Origin: JBDHWG01 sp039810085
Lineage (GTDB): Bacteria > Chloroflexota > Anaerolineae > Epilineales > JAHCIE01
Assembly: GCA_039810085.1 (NCBI GenBank)
Contig: JBDHWG010000026.1
Span: 1-64,000 of the forward strand
Direction of reading: 5' to 3'
Length of the DNA stretch: 64,000 bases
The notes beneath the pieces are model-generated. The model was not told the origin of the DNA, searched no databases, and worked only from the letters and a program-made list of their open reading frames with translations. Positions within the stretch are counted from its first letter, which is position 1. Every line of letters starts with the position of its first letter. The translations under genes and the position numbers were made by a program. Below, piece after piece: positions 25,020 through 32,322 of the stretch.

Positions 25020-25316
25020 CTAGACGGTGCAGCGGCAGCCGCACTGCAAATCAATCGTGACAGGGGATTGGTAAACCTGTGTGCCGCCGGGCTGGAAGTG
25101 CGTCACGAGGTTGGAGCGCGGATCGTGTACGATGACATCCAGCACGCCCTGCCCTATGTAGAACGGCGCGCCGAGCGCCAGGTCCTTGTACTCGTAACCG
25201 GCGCTGACAATATCTTCACGTATGGTGAAATATTCACCCTGCGTGAAGATATTGCGTCCTGCGGAGCCAGCGCATTCGTGGTAGAATAGCAAGTGACGTT
25301 GGTACGGGCGCGCCAC
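25020..25316 (-). CDS. Hypothetical protein, doubtful
   Basis: Frame of up to 98 residues starting at GTG 25316. Its C-terminal half (GVLDVIVHDPRSNLVTHFQP, then SPVTIDLQCGCRCTV) looks protein-like and faintly recalls the end of Uma2/DUF820 proteins. No good start or ribosome site is visible, the frame stays open upstream into the facing gene, and a 45-base palindrome lies within it. It may be a truncated gene end or chance. A competing plus-strand frame (24936-25289) was not preferred. Confidence 0.33.
   Translation of the reverse strand: MARPYQRHLLFYHECAGSAGRNIFTQGEYFTIREDIVSAGYEYKDLALGAPFYIGQGVLDVIVHDPRSNLVTHFQPGGTQVYQSPVTIDLQCGCRCTV
25209..25253. promoter_or_regulatory. 45-base nested palindrome upstream of the phosphofructokinase-like gene
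   Basis: AATATCTTCACG (25209-25220) is complementary to CGTGAAGATATT (25242-25253), and inside it GGTGAA (25224-25229) to TTCACC (25233-25238). They are separated by 3-base bulges and a 3-base loop. It ends 110 bases before the gene. It may be an operator for a symmetric regulator, or an RNA hairpin. Confidence 0.5.
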
Positions 25317-25363
25317 AATCCATCCATAGGCGGGTCCGTATTTGCCTGTTCGACGAAAGCGAC

Positions 25364-26608
25364 ATGCATATGGAAAAGCGAATCGGCATTCTCACCGGCG
25401 GCGGCGATGCCCCTGGCCAGAACGTGTGCCTCAAGTCCATCGTCTACCGCGCCATCGACCGCGGCTACGCGGTCCTTGGCTTCCGCAAGGGCTGGGAAGG
25501 GCTGCTCCACTACAACCCGCAGGACTCCCAGAGCTACGCCGAGAACATCCTCAACCTGACTCGTGTGCGCGCCCGCGACATCGACCGCATGCCGGGCGCG
25601 TATCTGCATTCCACCCGCATCAACCCGGCCCAGACACCGTCAGACTGCATGCCGGCGTTCCTGGGCGCGGCGGCCGCCACGCCCACGGACCTGACGCCCC
25701 ACATCAAGGCGACTATCGAGGCGCTGGGCCTCGAAGCGTTGATCGTCATGGGCGACAGCGAGACGCTGGCGTACGCCGCGCATCTCGCCGACGACGGTGT
25801 CCCCGTGATCGGCATCCCCAAGAGTGTCCACAACGACGTCAATGGCAGCGACTACAGCCTGGGCTTCTCGACGGCCCTTGGGCGGGGCGTGCGCTTCATC
25901 CACGAGATGCGCGCCATGGCCGCGTCGCGCGAGGAGGTCGCCGTGGTCGAGGTCGTGGGCCGCACGACGGGCCTGACGACGATGCTCATCTCGGTGCTGG
26001 CGGGAGCGGACCGCATCCTCATCCCCGAAGTGCCCTTCGACCCGCAGCGGCTTGCCCCCCTGCTGCTAGACGACAAGCGCAGCAACTCCAGCAACTACGC
26101 TATCCTGACCGTGGCGCAGGCGACGCGCGTCGTCCCCGAGCAGATGCGCACGTACCTGCCAGAGCTAACGCGCCTGGCGAACTCGCGCACCCTGGCCGAG
26201 GCCATCGCCGTCGGGGAGCGCGAGCGCATCGAGGACGAAATCCTGGCCGACATCGCCACCATCGGCAATCGCAGCCAGCACGTGACGGGCAGCGGCGCCG
26301 TCATCACCGAAATTCTCGAAAATATCACCGGCCAGCGCATGCTGTTCCAACCGCTGTCGTACCTCATCCGCAGTGGCGACCCGGACGGCCAGGACTTGCT
26401 CGGCGCAATGAACTTCGCGGCGCTGACGATGAAGCTGGTGCTCGGCCGCCAGTACGGGCGCGTGGTCTGCTACCGCCAGCGGGAGAACTACGTCGACATG
26501 CCGCTCGACATTGTCACCCAGCACGCTGGGAACATCAACGTCGCCGATTTCTACGACGCGGAGACGTTCACCGCCCGTCCCGACATCATCTGGGCCGCGC
26601 GCGTCTAG
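25364..26608 (+). CDS. Divergent 6-phosphofructokinase family protein
   Basis: Protein of 414 residues with the PFK fold: N-terminal phosphate loop GILTGGGDAPGQN, GSDYSLGFSTAL, VVEVVGR (Arg200) and ILIPEVPF. Lys153 corresponds to the lysine that marks pyrophosphate-dependent enzymes. Several normally invariant residues differ. The catalytic TIDND is SVHND (His156 for the catalytic Asp), GGDGS is MGDSE, the arginine that binds fructose-6-phosphate (R162 in E. coli numbering) is Glu, and GHIQRGG is SYLIRSG. Either a PFK paralogue with changed substrate or a non-catalytic one. It is followed 15 bases later by an ABC ATPase gene. Confidence 0.8.
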   Translation: MHMEKRIGILTGGGDAPGQNVCLKSIVYRAIDRGYAVLGFRKGWEGLLHYNPQDSQSYAENILNLTRVRARDIDRMPGAYLHSTRINPAQTPSDCMPAFLGAAAATPTDLTPHIKATIEALGLEALIVMGDSETLAYAAHLADDGVPVIGIPKSVHNDVNGSDYSLGFSTALGRGVRFIHEMRAMAASREEVAVVEVVGRTTGLTTMLISVLAGADRILIPEVPFDPQRLAPLLLDDKRSNSSNYAILTVAQATRVVPEQMRTYLPELTRLANSRTLAEAIAVGERERIEDEILADIATIGNRSQHVTGSGAVITEILENITGQRMLFQPLSYLIRSGDPDGQDLLGAMNFAALTMKLVLGRQYGRVVCYRQRENYVDMPLDIVTQHAGNINVADFYDAETFTARPDIIWAARV

Positions 26609-26623
26609 AGGAGAGGAGGTTTC

Positions 26624-27355
26624 ATGGTGACGATAGCACAGCAGGCCGCCCCGGTCGTCCAGGTAAGCGACGTGGTGAAGTCCTTCGTCGTCGGCGGCTC
26701 GACGATCACCATCCTCAAGGGCGTCTCGTTCCACGTGAAGCAGGGCGAGTTCGTCTCCATCGTCGGTCCGTCGGGCAATGGCAAGTCGACACTGCTCAAC
26801 ATGATTACCGGCATCGACCGGCCGACCAGCGGCGAGATTATCGTGACCGGCCAGCCGGTACACAAAATGAGCGAGGACGCGCTCGCCGGCTGGCGCGGGG
26901 AGAACGTGGGCATCATCTTCCAGTTCTTCCAGATGCTCCCGGCGCTGAGCCTGCTCCAGAACGTGATGCTGCCGATGGACCTGACACGGAAGTATCGCGG
27001 GCGCGAGCGACAGGAGCGGGCGCTGCACCTCCTGGAAATCGTCGGGTTGGCGGAGCAGGCGCACAAGCTGCCCAGCATGGTCTCCGGCGGCCAGCAGCAG
27101 CGCGCCGCCATCGCCCGCGCGCTCGCCAATGACCCACCGCTGCTCATCGCCGACGAGCCGACCGGCAACCTCGACTCCCACACGTCGCACGACATCTTCG
27201 ACCTGTTCACGGAGGTCGTCAGCAAGGGCAAGACGATGGTCATGGTGACCCACGACAAGGACCTGGCCGCGCATGTCCCGCGCGTCGTCGAAGTCCTCGA
27301 TGGGCGCATCGTCCGCGACGAATACATCGGCCACCCGGAGTGGGCGGGGTACTAA
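26624..27355 (+). CDS. MacB/LolD-type ABC transporter ATP-binding protein
   Basis: ATPase of 243 residues: Walker A GPSGNGKST near residue 47, the Q-loop with FQFFQMLPALSLLQNV typical of the LolD/MacB/FtsE group, signature VSGGQQQRAAIARAL and Walker B LLIADEPTGNLD. ATG 26624 has GAGAGGAGGTTTC upstream. It is separated from the MacB-like permease gene by 9 bases. Such pairs drive mechanotransmission across the membrane (lipoprotein or peptide handling, or drug export) rather than substrate channelling. Confidence 0.92.
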   Translation: MVTIAQQAAPVVQVSDVVKSFVVGGSTITILKGVSFHVKQGEFVSIVGPSGNGKSTLLNMITGIDRPTSGEIIVTGQPVHKMSEDALAGWRGENVGIIFQFFQMLPALSLLQNVMLPMDLTRKYRGRERQERALHLLEIVGLAEQAHKLPSMVSGGQQQRAAIARALANDPPLLIADEPTGNLDSHTSHDIFDLFTEVVSKGKTMVMVTHDKDLAAHVPRVVEVLDGRIVRDEYIGHPEWAGY

Positions 27356-27364
27356 GGAGGGCGC

Positions 27365-29770
27365 ATGGGCGTACTCTGGTACAAAGTCTGGTTCGACATC
27401 TGGACGTACAAAACGCGCACAGTCCTGGCGGTGTTGTCCATCGCGGCGGGTGTGTTCGCCATCGGCGTCGTGTTCGGCATGGTGGACCAGCTTCTGTCCG
27501 GCATGGACGCGGCGCACCAGGCCGTTCACCCCTCCCACATCCAGATGTACCTGAACGACTACATCTCCCAGGAGGTGGTCCACGGCCTCCTGCGCGCGCC
27601 GGGTGTGGCGGACATCGAGCCATTCAATGTTGTCAACATCAGCTACCGCCCGAAAGCCGGCGGCGACCTCAAACAAGGCATGCTGGTGCTACGCCAGGAC
27701 TGGAACAACCAGCGCATGGACATGCTCCAGCTGCGCGAGGGGACGTGGCCGGCGCGCAATGGCGTCGACATCGAGCGCCTGTCCAGCAGCGTGTATGGCT
27801 TCGACATTGGTGACAAGGTCGTCTTCGAGCAAGACGACAAGCAGCGCACCTTCACGATTACCGGCAAGGTGCGCCACCCGTTCGTGCCGCCGCCCCAGTT
27901 CGGCGGCCAGGCATACTTCTTCATGAGTAGCAGCGCGATGACGCGCTACGATGTGCCAGAGAACAAGTACAGCGGGCTGTACGTGACGGTCACGCCCTAC
28001 AGCTCGGAGAACGCCAAGGTTGTCGCCAACGACCTGAAGGACCGCTTGGCGAAGGACGGTATCACGGTCGGCGCGACGATGTACCAGGACCCGAGCCGCC
28101 ACTGGGGCCGCATGTACGTCGAAGGCATCAACATGGTGATGCAGATTCTCGCCATTGTGTCGCTGCTCCTGAGCGTCGTCCTGGTCTACAACACCCTCAC
28201 CGCGCTCATCACACAGCAGACCAACCAGATCGGCATCCTCAAGGCCATCGGCGGCCGGTCCCACACCATCCTACAGCTCTACCTGACCGGCGTCCTCATC
28301 TACGGCCTGCTGGCACTGTTCATCGCCCTGCCCCTGGGCATGTTCTCGGCCTGGGCCGTGACGCGCTGGTTCCTCAACCTGTTCAACATCGATTACGAGA
28401 CGTTCCGCTTCTCCAATATCGCCGTCACCCTGCAAGTTCTGGCGGCGACCGCCGTGCCGCTCCTCGCAGGACTAGCGCCAGTGCTGGCCGGGGCGCGAAT
28501 GACGGTGCGCGAGGCGATTGCCAGCTATGGCATCGGGGGCAAGTTCGGCTCGAACCGCTTCGACCGTCTCATCGAAATCATTGGCGCGCGCCTGCTGCCC
28601 ACCCACTACGCCACGGCGCTCGGCAACATGTTCCGCCGCAAGGGCCGCCTCATCCTGACCCAGATTGTGCTGGTCTCGGCGGGGACGATGTTCCTTATCG
28701 TGATGACCCTCGGCTCATCCATCACGGAGACGATGGACAACTTCTTTGCCCGGCGGCACTATGACGGGACGTTCTATCTCACGGGGACCTACCGTCAGAA
28801 CAAGGTCATGAACGTCATCAACGCCAACCCGACCGTCACATCTGCCGAAGGGGTGCTCACCATGTCGGCCACGGTGCTCCAGCAGGGGCAGCGGCTCAAG
28901 GAGGCCGGGCTGGGCACGGAGGTATACGGCATTGTGCCGGGGCGGCAGTTTACCGAGGAACCGATTGTCGCCGGGCGATGGCTCGAGCCGGGCGATGGTA
29001 ACGTGCTCGTCTTTAGCAAGCGCGGGGCGGACAAGAACGGCCTGGCGCTCGGCGACACGGTGACGCTCAACCTGGGCGAGGCGGGCAAAGCCGATTTCAA
29101 GATTGTCGGCCTGTACCAGCCGCTATCGGGCGATGTCGGCTTCTCCACCGAGACGATTTACACGCCCATCAACGCGCTCTGGGACGCCAGCAAGGAGTAC
29201 CCCCGTATCAACCGCGTGCTGGTACGCACGACGGCGCACGACGAAGCCGCCACAACCACGACGCTCAAGGACCTCCAGCAAGGGCTGGAGGATCAGAGCG
29301 TCAAGGTCGGCCTGGCCCAGACGGAGGTGGAGAACCGCCGCCAGAGCGAAGGCTCGTTCAGCGTCATCACCAGCATGCTCCTCGCCCTCGCCACCATCGT
29401 CGCCGGCGTCGGCGCGATTGGGCTGATGGGCGCGCTGTCCATCGCCGTCGTCGAGCGCACCAAGGAGATCGGCGTGCTGCGCGCAATTGGAGCGCGGTCG
29501 CCGACGATCATGGGCATGTTCGTGATGGAGGGCATGCTGCAAGGGCTGATGAGCTGGGGGTTGTCGGTGCTCATCTCGCTGGCGTTCAGTCGGCCGATGT
29601 CGAACCTGCTGGGGGACACAATTTTCAAGCTCCCGCTGGACTACCGCTACAACTGGCAGGCAGTGGGCATCTGGCTGGCGGTCATCCTGGTGCTGTCGGT
29701 GCTGGCGTCCATCGCCCCCGCTCGCTCGGCGACGCGCATCAGCGTCCGCGACAGCCTGGCCTACGCGTGA
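27365..29770 (+). CDS. MacB/LolC-type ABC transporter permease with duplicated FtsX unit
   Basis: Membrane protein of 801 residues. Helix 1 at about 18-40 is followed by an extracytoplasmic MacB_PCD-like domain, then an FtsX domain with three helices (about 255-375). A second TM-plus-periplasmic unit starts at about 420 and ends in another three-helix FtsX block with the motifs VERTKEIGVLRAIGAR and ASIAPARSATRISVRDSLAYA. The duplicated layout (roughly ten helices) is that of large MacB-like permeases from Gram-positive-type and Chloroflexota genomes. It works with the ATPase just upstream. Substrate unknown. Confidence 0.9.
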   Translation: MGVLWYKVWFDIWTYKTRTVLAVLSIAAGVFAIGVVFGMVDQLLSGMDAAHQAVHPSHIQMYLNDYISQEVVHGLLRAPGVADIEPFNVVNISYRPKAGGDLKQGMLVLRQDWNNQRMDMLQLREGTWPARNGVDIERLSSSVYGFDIGDKVVFEQDDKQRTFTITGKVRHPFVPPPQFGGQAYFFMSSSAMTRYDVPENKYSGLYVTVTPYSSENAKVVANDLKDRLAKDGITVGATMYQDPSRHWGRMYVEGINMVMQILAIVSLLLSVVLVYNTLTALITQQTNQIGILKAIGGRSHTILQLYLTGVLIYGLLALFIALPLGMFSAWAVTRWFLNLFNIDYETFRFSNIAVTLQVLAATAVPLLAGLAPVLAGARMTVREAIASYGIGGKFGSNRFDRLIEIIGARLLPTHYATALGNMFRRKGRLILTQIVLVSAGTMFLIVMTLGSSITETMDNFFARRHYDGTFYLTGTYRQNKVMNVINANPTVTSAEGVLTMSATVLQQGQRLKEAGLGTEVYGIVPGRQFTEEPIVAGRWLEPGDGNVLVFSKRGADKNGLALGDTVTLNLGEAGKADFKIVGLYQPLSGDVGFSTETIYTPINALWDASKEYPRINRVLVRTTAHDEAATTTTLKDLQQGLEDQSVKVGLAQTEVENRRQSEGSFSVITSMLLALATIVAGVGAIGLMGALSIAVVERTKEIGVLRAIGARSPTIMGMFVMEGMLQGLMSWGLSVLISLAFSRPMSNLLGDTIFKLPLDYRYNWQAVGIWLAVILVLSVLASIAPARSATRISVRDSLAYA

Positions 29771-29810
29771 GCCTGAGTATGGCGTCTCGTGCAACAAGGC
29801 ATGGCACGGG

Positions 29811-29840
29811 TTGACATCTCTCTGGTGAGCGCGGTATACT
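29811..29840 (+). promoter_or_regulatory. Promoter of the NTF2-like gene
   Basis: TTGACA (29811-29816), 18 bases, TATACT (29835-29840), 47 bases before the start codon. Close to consensus. Confidence 0.7.
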
Positions 29841-29887
29841 GTTCCCCCTACAGTTCGACCCCACGACAGTTAGCGCAAGGAGACGCC

Positions 29888-30283
29888 ATGCACGAGATGC
29901 AGCCGATTTACGAGAACAACCGCCAGTTCGTCGAGGCGTACAACCGGGGCGACGCCGCCGGCTGCTCCGAGGCCTACACCGAGAACGCGCGGCTTCTGCC
30001 GCCGGACGCGCCGATGATGCAGGGGCGGCAAGCTATCCAGGCGTTCTGGCAGGGCGCGATGGACATGGGCATCCGCAGCGTGGCCCTGGAGAGCATGGAT
30101 TTCGAGCTGGGCGGCGATGACATGGGGCGCGAGATTGGGACAGCAGTGCTGAACATCCAGACGCCGGATGGGCAGATGGTCACGCAGCACGCCAAGTACG
30201 TTGTTGTGTGGAAGCGCCAGGCGAGTGGGGCGTGGAAGTGGGACACAGACATCTGGAACACCATGCCCACGCCCCAGGACTGA
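29888..30283 (+). CDS. NTF2-like/SnoaL-fold small protein
   Basis: Protein of 131 residues beginning MHEMQPIYENNRQFVEAYNR, with the cone-shaped NTF2 pattern: an N-terminal helix, GDAAGCSEAYTENARLLPPD, AIQAFWQGAMDMGIRS, and a C-terminal sheet ending WKWDTDIWN. Family members (SgcJ/EcaC or DUF4440 type) are small isomerases, hydrolases or ligand binders. The specific role cannot be told. ATG 29888 follows CAAGGAGACGCC. It has its own promoter and is followed by a strong hairpin, so it is a single-gene unit. Confidence 0.82.
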   Translation: MHEMQPIYENNRQFVEAYNRGDAAGCSEAYTENARLLPPDAPMMQGRQAIQAFWQGAMDMGIRSVALESMDFELGGDDMGREIGTAVLNIQTPDGQMVTQHAKYVVVWKRQASGAWKWDTDIWNTMPTPQD

Positions 30284-30305
30284 GGTCATCCCTTCGTTAT
30301 CAGAA

Positions 30306-30340
30306 ATGCAAGGAGCCGGGGCAACCCCGGCTCCTTGCAT
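30306..30340 (+). terminator. Strong hairpin after the NTF2-like gene
   Basis: ATGCAAGGAGCCGGGG (30306-30321) and its exact complement CCCCGGCTCCTTGCAT (30325-30340) around loop CAA give a 16-pair stem. No clear T-run follows. It marks the border to the lower-GC restriction-modification genes. Confidence 0.6.
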
Positions 30341-30521
30341 TAGATAGCATCATCGTTGAACGAGTAGATAGAGCACTCGTGAACGACGCTGAAACATATG
30401 GCTCACTCCCTTGTGTCGTCTTTGCCCGTCCGCTCCAAGTGAGTAATATATGGAGAGCCGTTTCAGCTAAGGTTGAGAGCGAAAAGCCATCGATCCTGGA
30501 CTTAGGTACCGGAGACCGAAC

Positions 30522-31565
30522 ATGAACCAGCGGAAAAAGTACGCTAGCCAGCCCGAGCTAAACTTCGAGAGGCTGCCGAAGGACTTGCAGCTTCAATTCC
30601 GCGCGTGGTACGAGGCCAAGCAAAACAACCGAGAAGAGGTAGCCAGCTACCTTACTCCCAATGACATCTATTGTGGGGATGCTCGGGATCTGCTGGCCCG
30701 CATAGAGCCGAACAGCATCGCTCTCAGTGTTTGGTCGCCCCCTTACTTTGTCGGGAAAGATTACGAAACGCACCTCACTTTCGACGACTGGCAGAACCTC
30801 TTAGCGTCGGTCATCAGACTACATTTCCCCATTATCAAGCCAGGTGGTTTTCTGGTTGTCAATATTGCTGATATCCTCGTTTTCAAGGACCCACAGATGC
30901 CTCGTATCCAGGCCGAGGCTATACACCGGCGCCGATCATCGGTGACCAAAGAGGACGTTTTGAGAGTGATGAATGAGCACCCTGGAGCCAATAGGCATCA
31001 AATCGCAAAACTCTTGGGGTGTAGCGAGCAAACCGTTGACCGTCGCCTCAATGGGAATAATATCCGTGGAGGAAAGCACGAAGTGCAAACGAGGGTCAGA
31101 ATCGTGGGTGGTATGGTTGAGCAGTGGGCGCTTGATGGGGGCTTTTATCCCTATGACCGTAGGATATGGGTGAAGGATCCGGCATGGGAAAACTCACAAT
31201 GGCATAGTCTTTCATACCGCTCGGTTGATCAGTTCGAGTACTTGTATATCTTCTGGAAGCCGGGTATCACTCGCTATGACAGGAACCGGCTCACCCCTGA
31301 AGAGTGGTCCAATTGGGGCTCCCTCGCAGTCTGGAGCTTCCCTTCGGTTCGCGTCAATGACGACCATGAAGCCAAGTTCCCCCTTGAACTTCCAACCAGA
31401 GTCATCCGTCTTCTCACCGATCCAGGTGATATTGTGCTTGACTGCTTTATGGGCAGCGGTACTACTGCTGTTGCTGCTCATCGTCAGCAGCGTCAATTTC
31501 TAGGGATCGAGCTTGATGAGAAGTATGTACGGCTTGCGAAGAATAACGTAGCGTTTGAGGGTTAG
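30522..31565 (+). CDS. DNA methyltransferase of an SfiI-like system (probably N4-cytosine)
   Basis: Methyltransferase of 347 residues of the beta arrangement: catalytic motif IV SPPY at about 72-75, then an inserted region, then the S-adenosylmethionine motif DCFMGSGTT at about 308-316 and the IELDEKY end. Residues about 141-176 (TKEDVLRVMNEHPGANRHQI, then AKLLGCSEQTVDRRL) form a helix-turn-helix that may bind DNA or repress the operon. SPPY is typical of N4-cytosine enzymes, but adenine methylation cannot be excluded. ATG 30522 follows GGAGACCGAAC. The restriction gene starts four bases after it. Base composition is clearly lower in GC than the surroundings, suggesting horizontal acquisition. 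Confidence 0.88.
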   Translation: MNQRKKYASQPELNFERLPKDLQLQFRAWYEAKQNNREEVASYLTPNDIYCGDARDLLARIEPNSIALSVWSPPYFVGKDYETHLTFDDWQNLLASVIRLHFPIIKPGGFLVVNIADILVFKDPQMPRIQAEAIHRRRSSVTKEDVLRVMNEHPGANRHQIAKLLGCSEQTVDRRLNGNNIRGGKHEVQTRVRIVGGMVEQWALDGGFYPYDRRIWVKDPAWENSQWHSLSYRSVDQFEYLYIFWKPGITRYDRNRLTPEEWSNWGSLAVWSFPSVRVNDDHEAKFPLELPTRVIRLLTDPGDIVLDCFMGSGTTAVAAHRQQRQFLGIELDEKYVRLAKNNVAFEG

Positions 31566-31569
31566 TGAA

Positions 31570-32277
31570 ATGCTTATAGACCCGAATGAACTTGCCAATA
31601 ACCCCACGCGCCTAGAGGAAATCGAGAAAACGTCTCTGAGACTTATCACCCAGGGCATCTACGATTACAGAGATACGGCCGTTGAGATTTTCCGTGAGGA
31701 GGGCGATCTCGTTGCTGACATTGGCGAGGACATTACCCGGGAGGCGCTGGACCGACTAGGGATGCCTAGAATTGACCAGCGGCTATTCGGGAAGGTTGAC
31801 TATAAGCGGGCCTGCTATCTTTTTCACCCGGACTACGCTATAAAGCAGGCGCTGTTTGTTGATTCGAAGGCGGAAAAAGATGCTCTGACGGCTACCCTGC
31901 AAATATCGCAATTCTCCATGATGGTGCGGCAACTCCGCTCGCAGCAGTTAGTCAGCCAACCGGGGAAATTGCCAACTGTGTTGGTGCTGAGGGGTGAGCA
32001 TTATATCACCACGACCATATTCGTAAAGTACCACTACGATGATACAAGTCGTGGCCGCGAACTAAGGAGTATTATCATCGCCGCCGTGCCGAACGGGATG
32101 TTACAGGAAAAGTACAATCCTGATGCCAATACTACAATCTGGATCGCTGGGCGCAATGCTCCAACACTCGGAGAGGAATTTCGTGTCAGGTTGAGTTTCA
32201 AGCGCCTCAAAGAGATGGCGCGCTGGCGCGTTCAGGAAGTGCCTTTAGCGCCTATCCCCTTTATGTGGGACCAGTAG
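31570..32277 (+). CDS. Type II restriction endonuclease, SfiI-like
   Basis: Protein of 235 residues. The segment LFGKVDYKRACYLFHPDYAI, then KQALFVDSKAEK, matches my memory of SfiI (DYKR..VLLVDAKA), and so do the later YNPD and RLKE..RWRLQE-type stretches. VDSKAEK would supply the D/E-x-K nuclease residues. If specificity is kept, the target would be GGCCNNNNNGGCC, cut after tetramer assembly across two sites. ATG 31570 follows TTGAGGGTTAGTGAA. An in-frame ATG at 31555 overlaps the methyltransferase end. Same low-GC style as the methyltransferase gene. Function inferred from recalled similarity. Confidence 0.78.
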   Translation: MLIDPNELANNPTRLEEIEKTSLRLITQGIYDYRDTAVEIFREEGDLVADIGEDITREALDRLGMPRIDQRLFGKVDYKRACYLFHPDYAIKQALFVDSKAEKDALTATLQISQFSMMVRQLRSQQLVSQPGKLPTVLVLRGEHYITTTIFVKYHYDDTSRGRELRSIIIAAVPNGMLQEKYNPDANTTIWIAGRNAPTLGEEFRVRLSFKRLKEMARWRVQEVPLAPIPFMWDQ

Positions 32278-32322
32278 TTTGTAACATTCTTGTAAGCAGT
32301 CGTTTATTGCTTCACAGTTCGC

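Noticed and set aside
24936..25289. Plus-strand frame of 117 codons before the phosphofructokinase-like gene
   Set aside because: It starts inside a dispersed repeat and lacks a ribosome site. Its protein-like parts come from the palindrome shared with the opposite strand.
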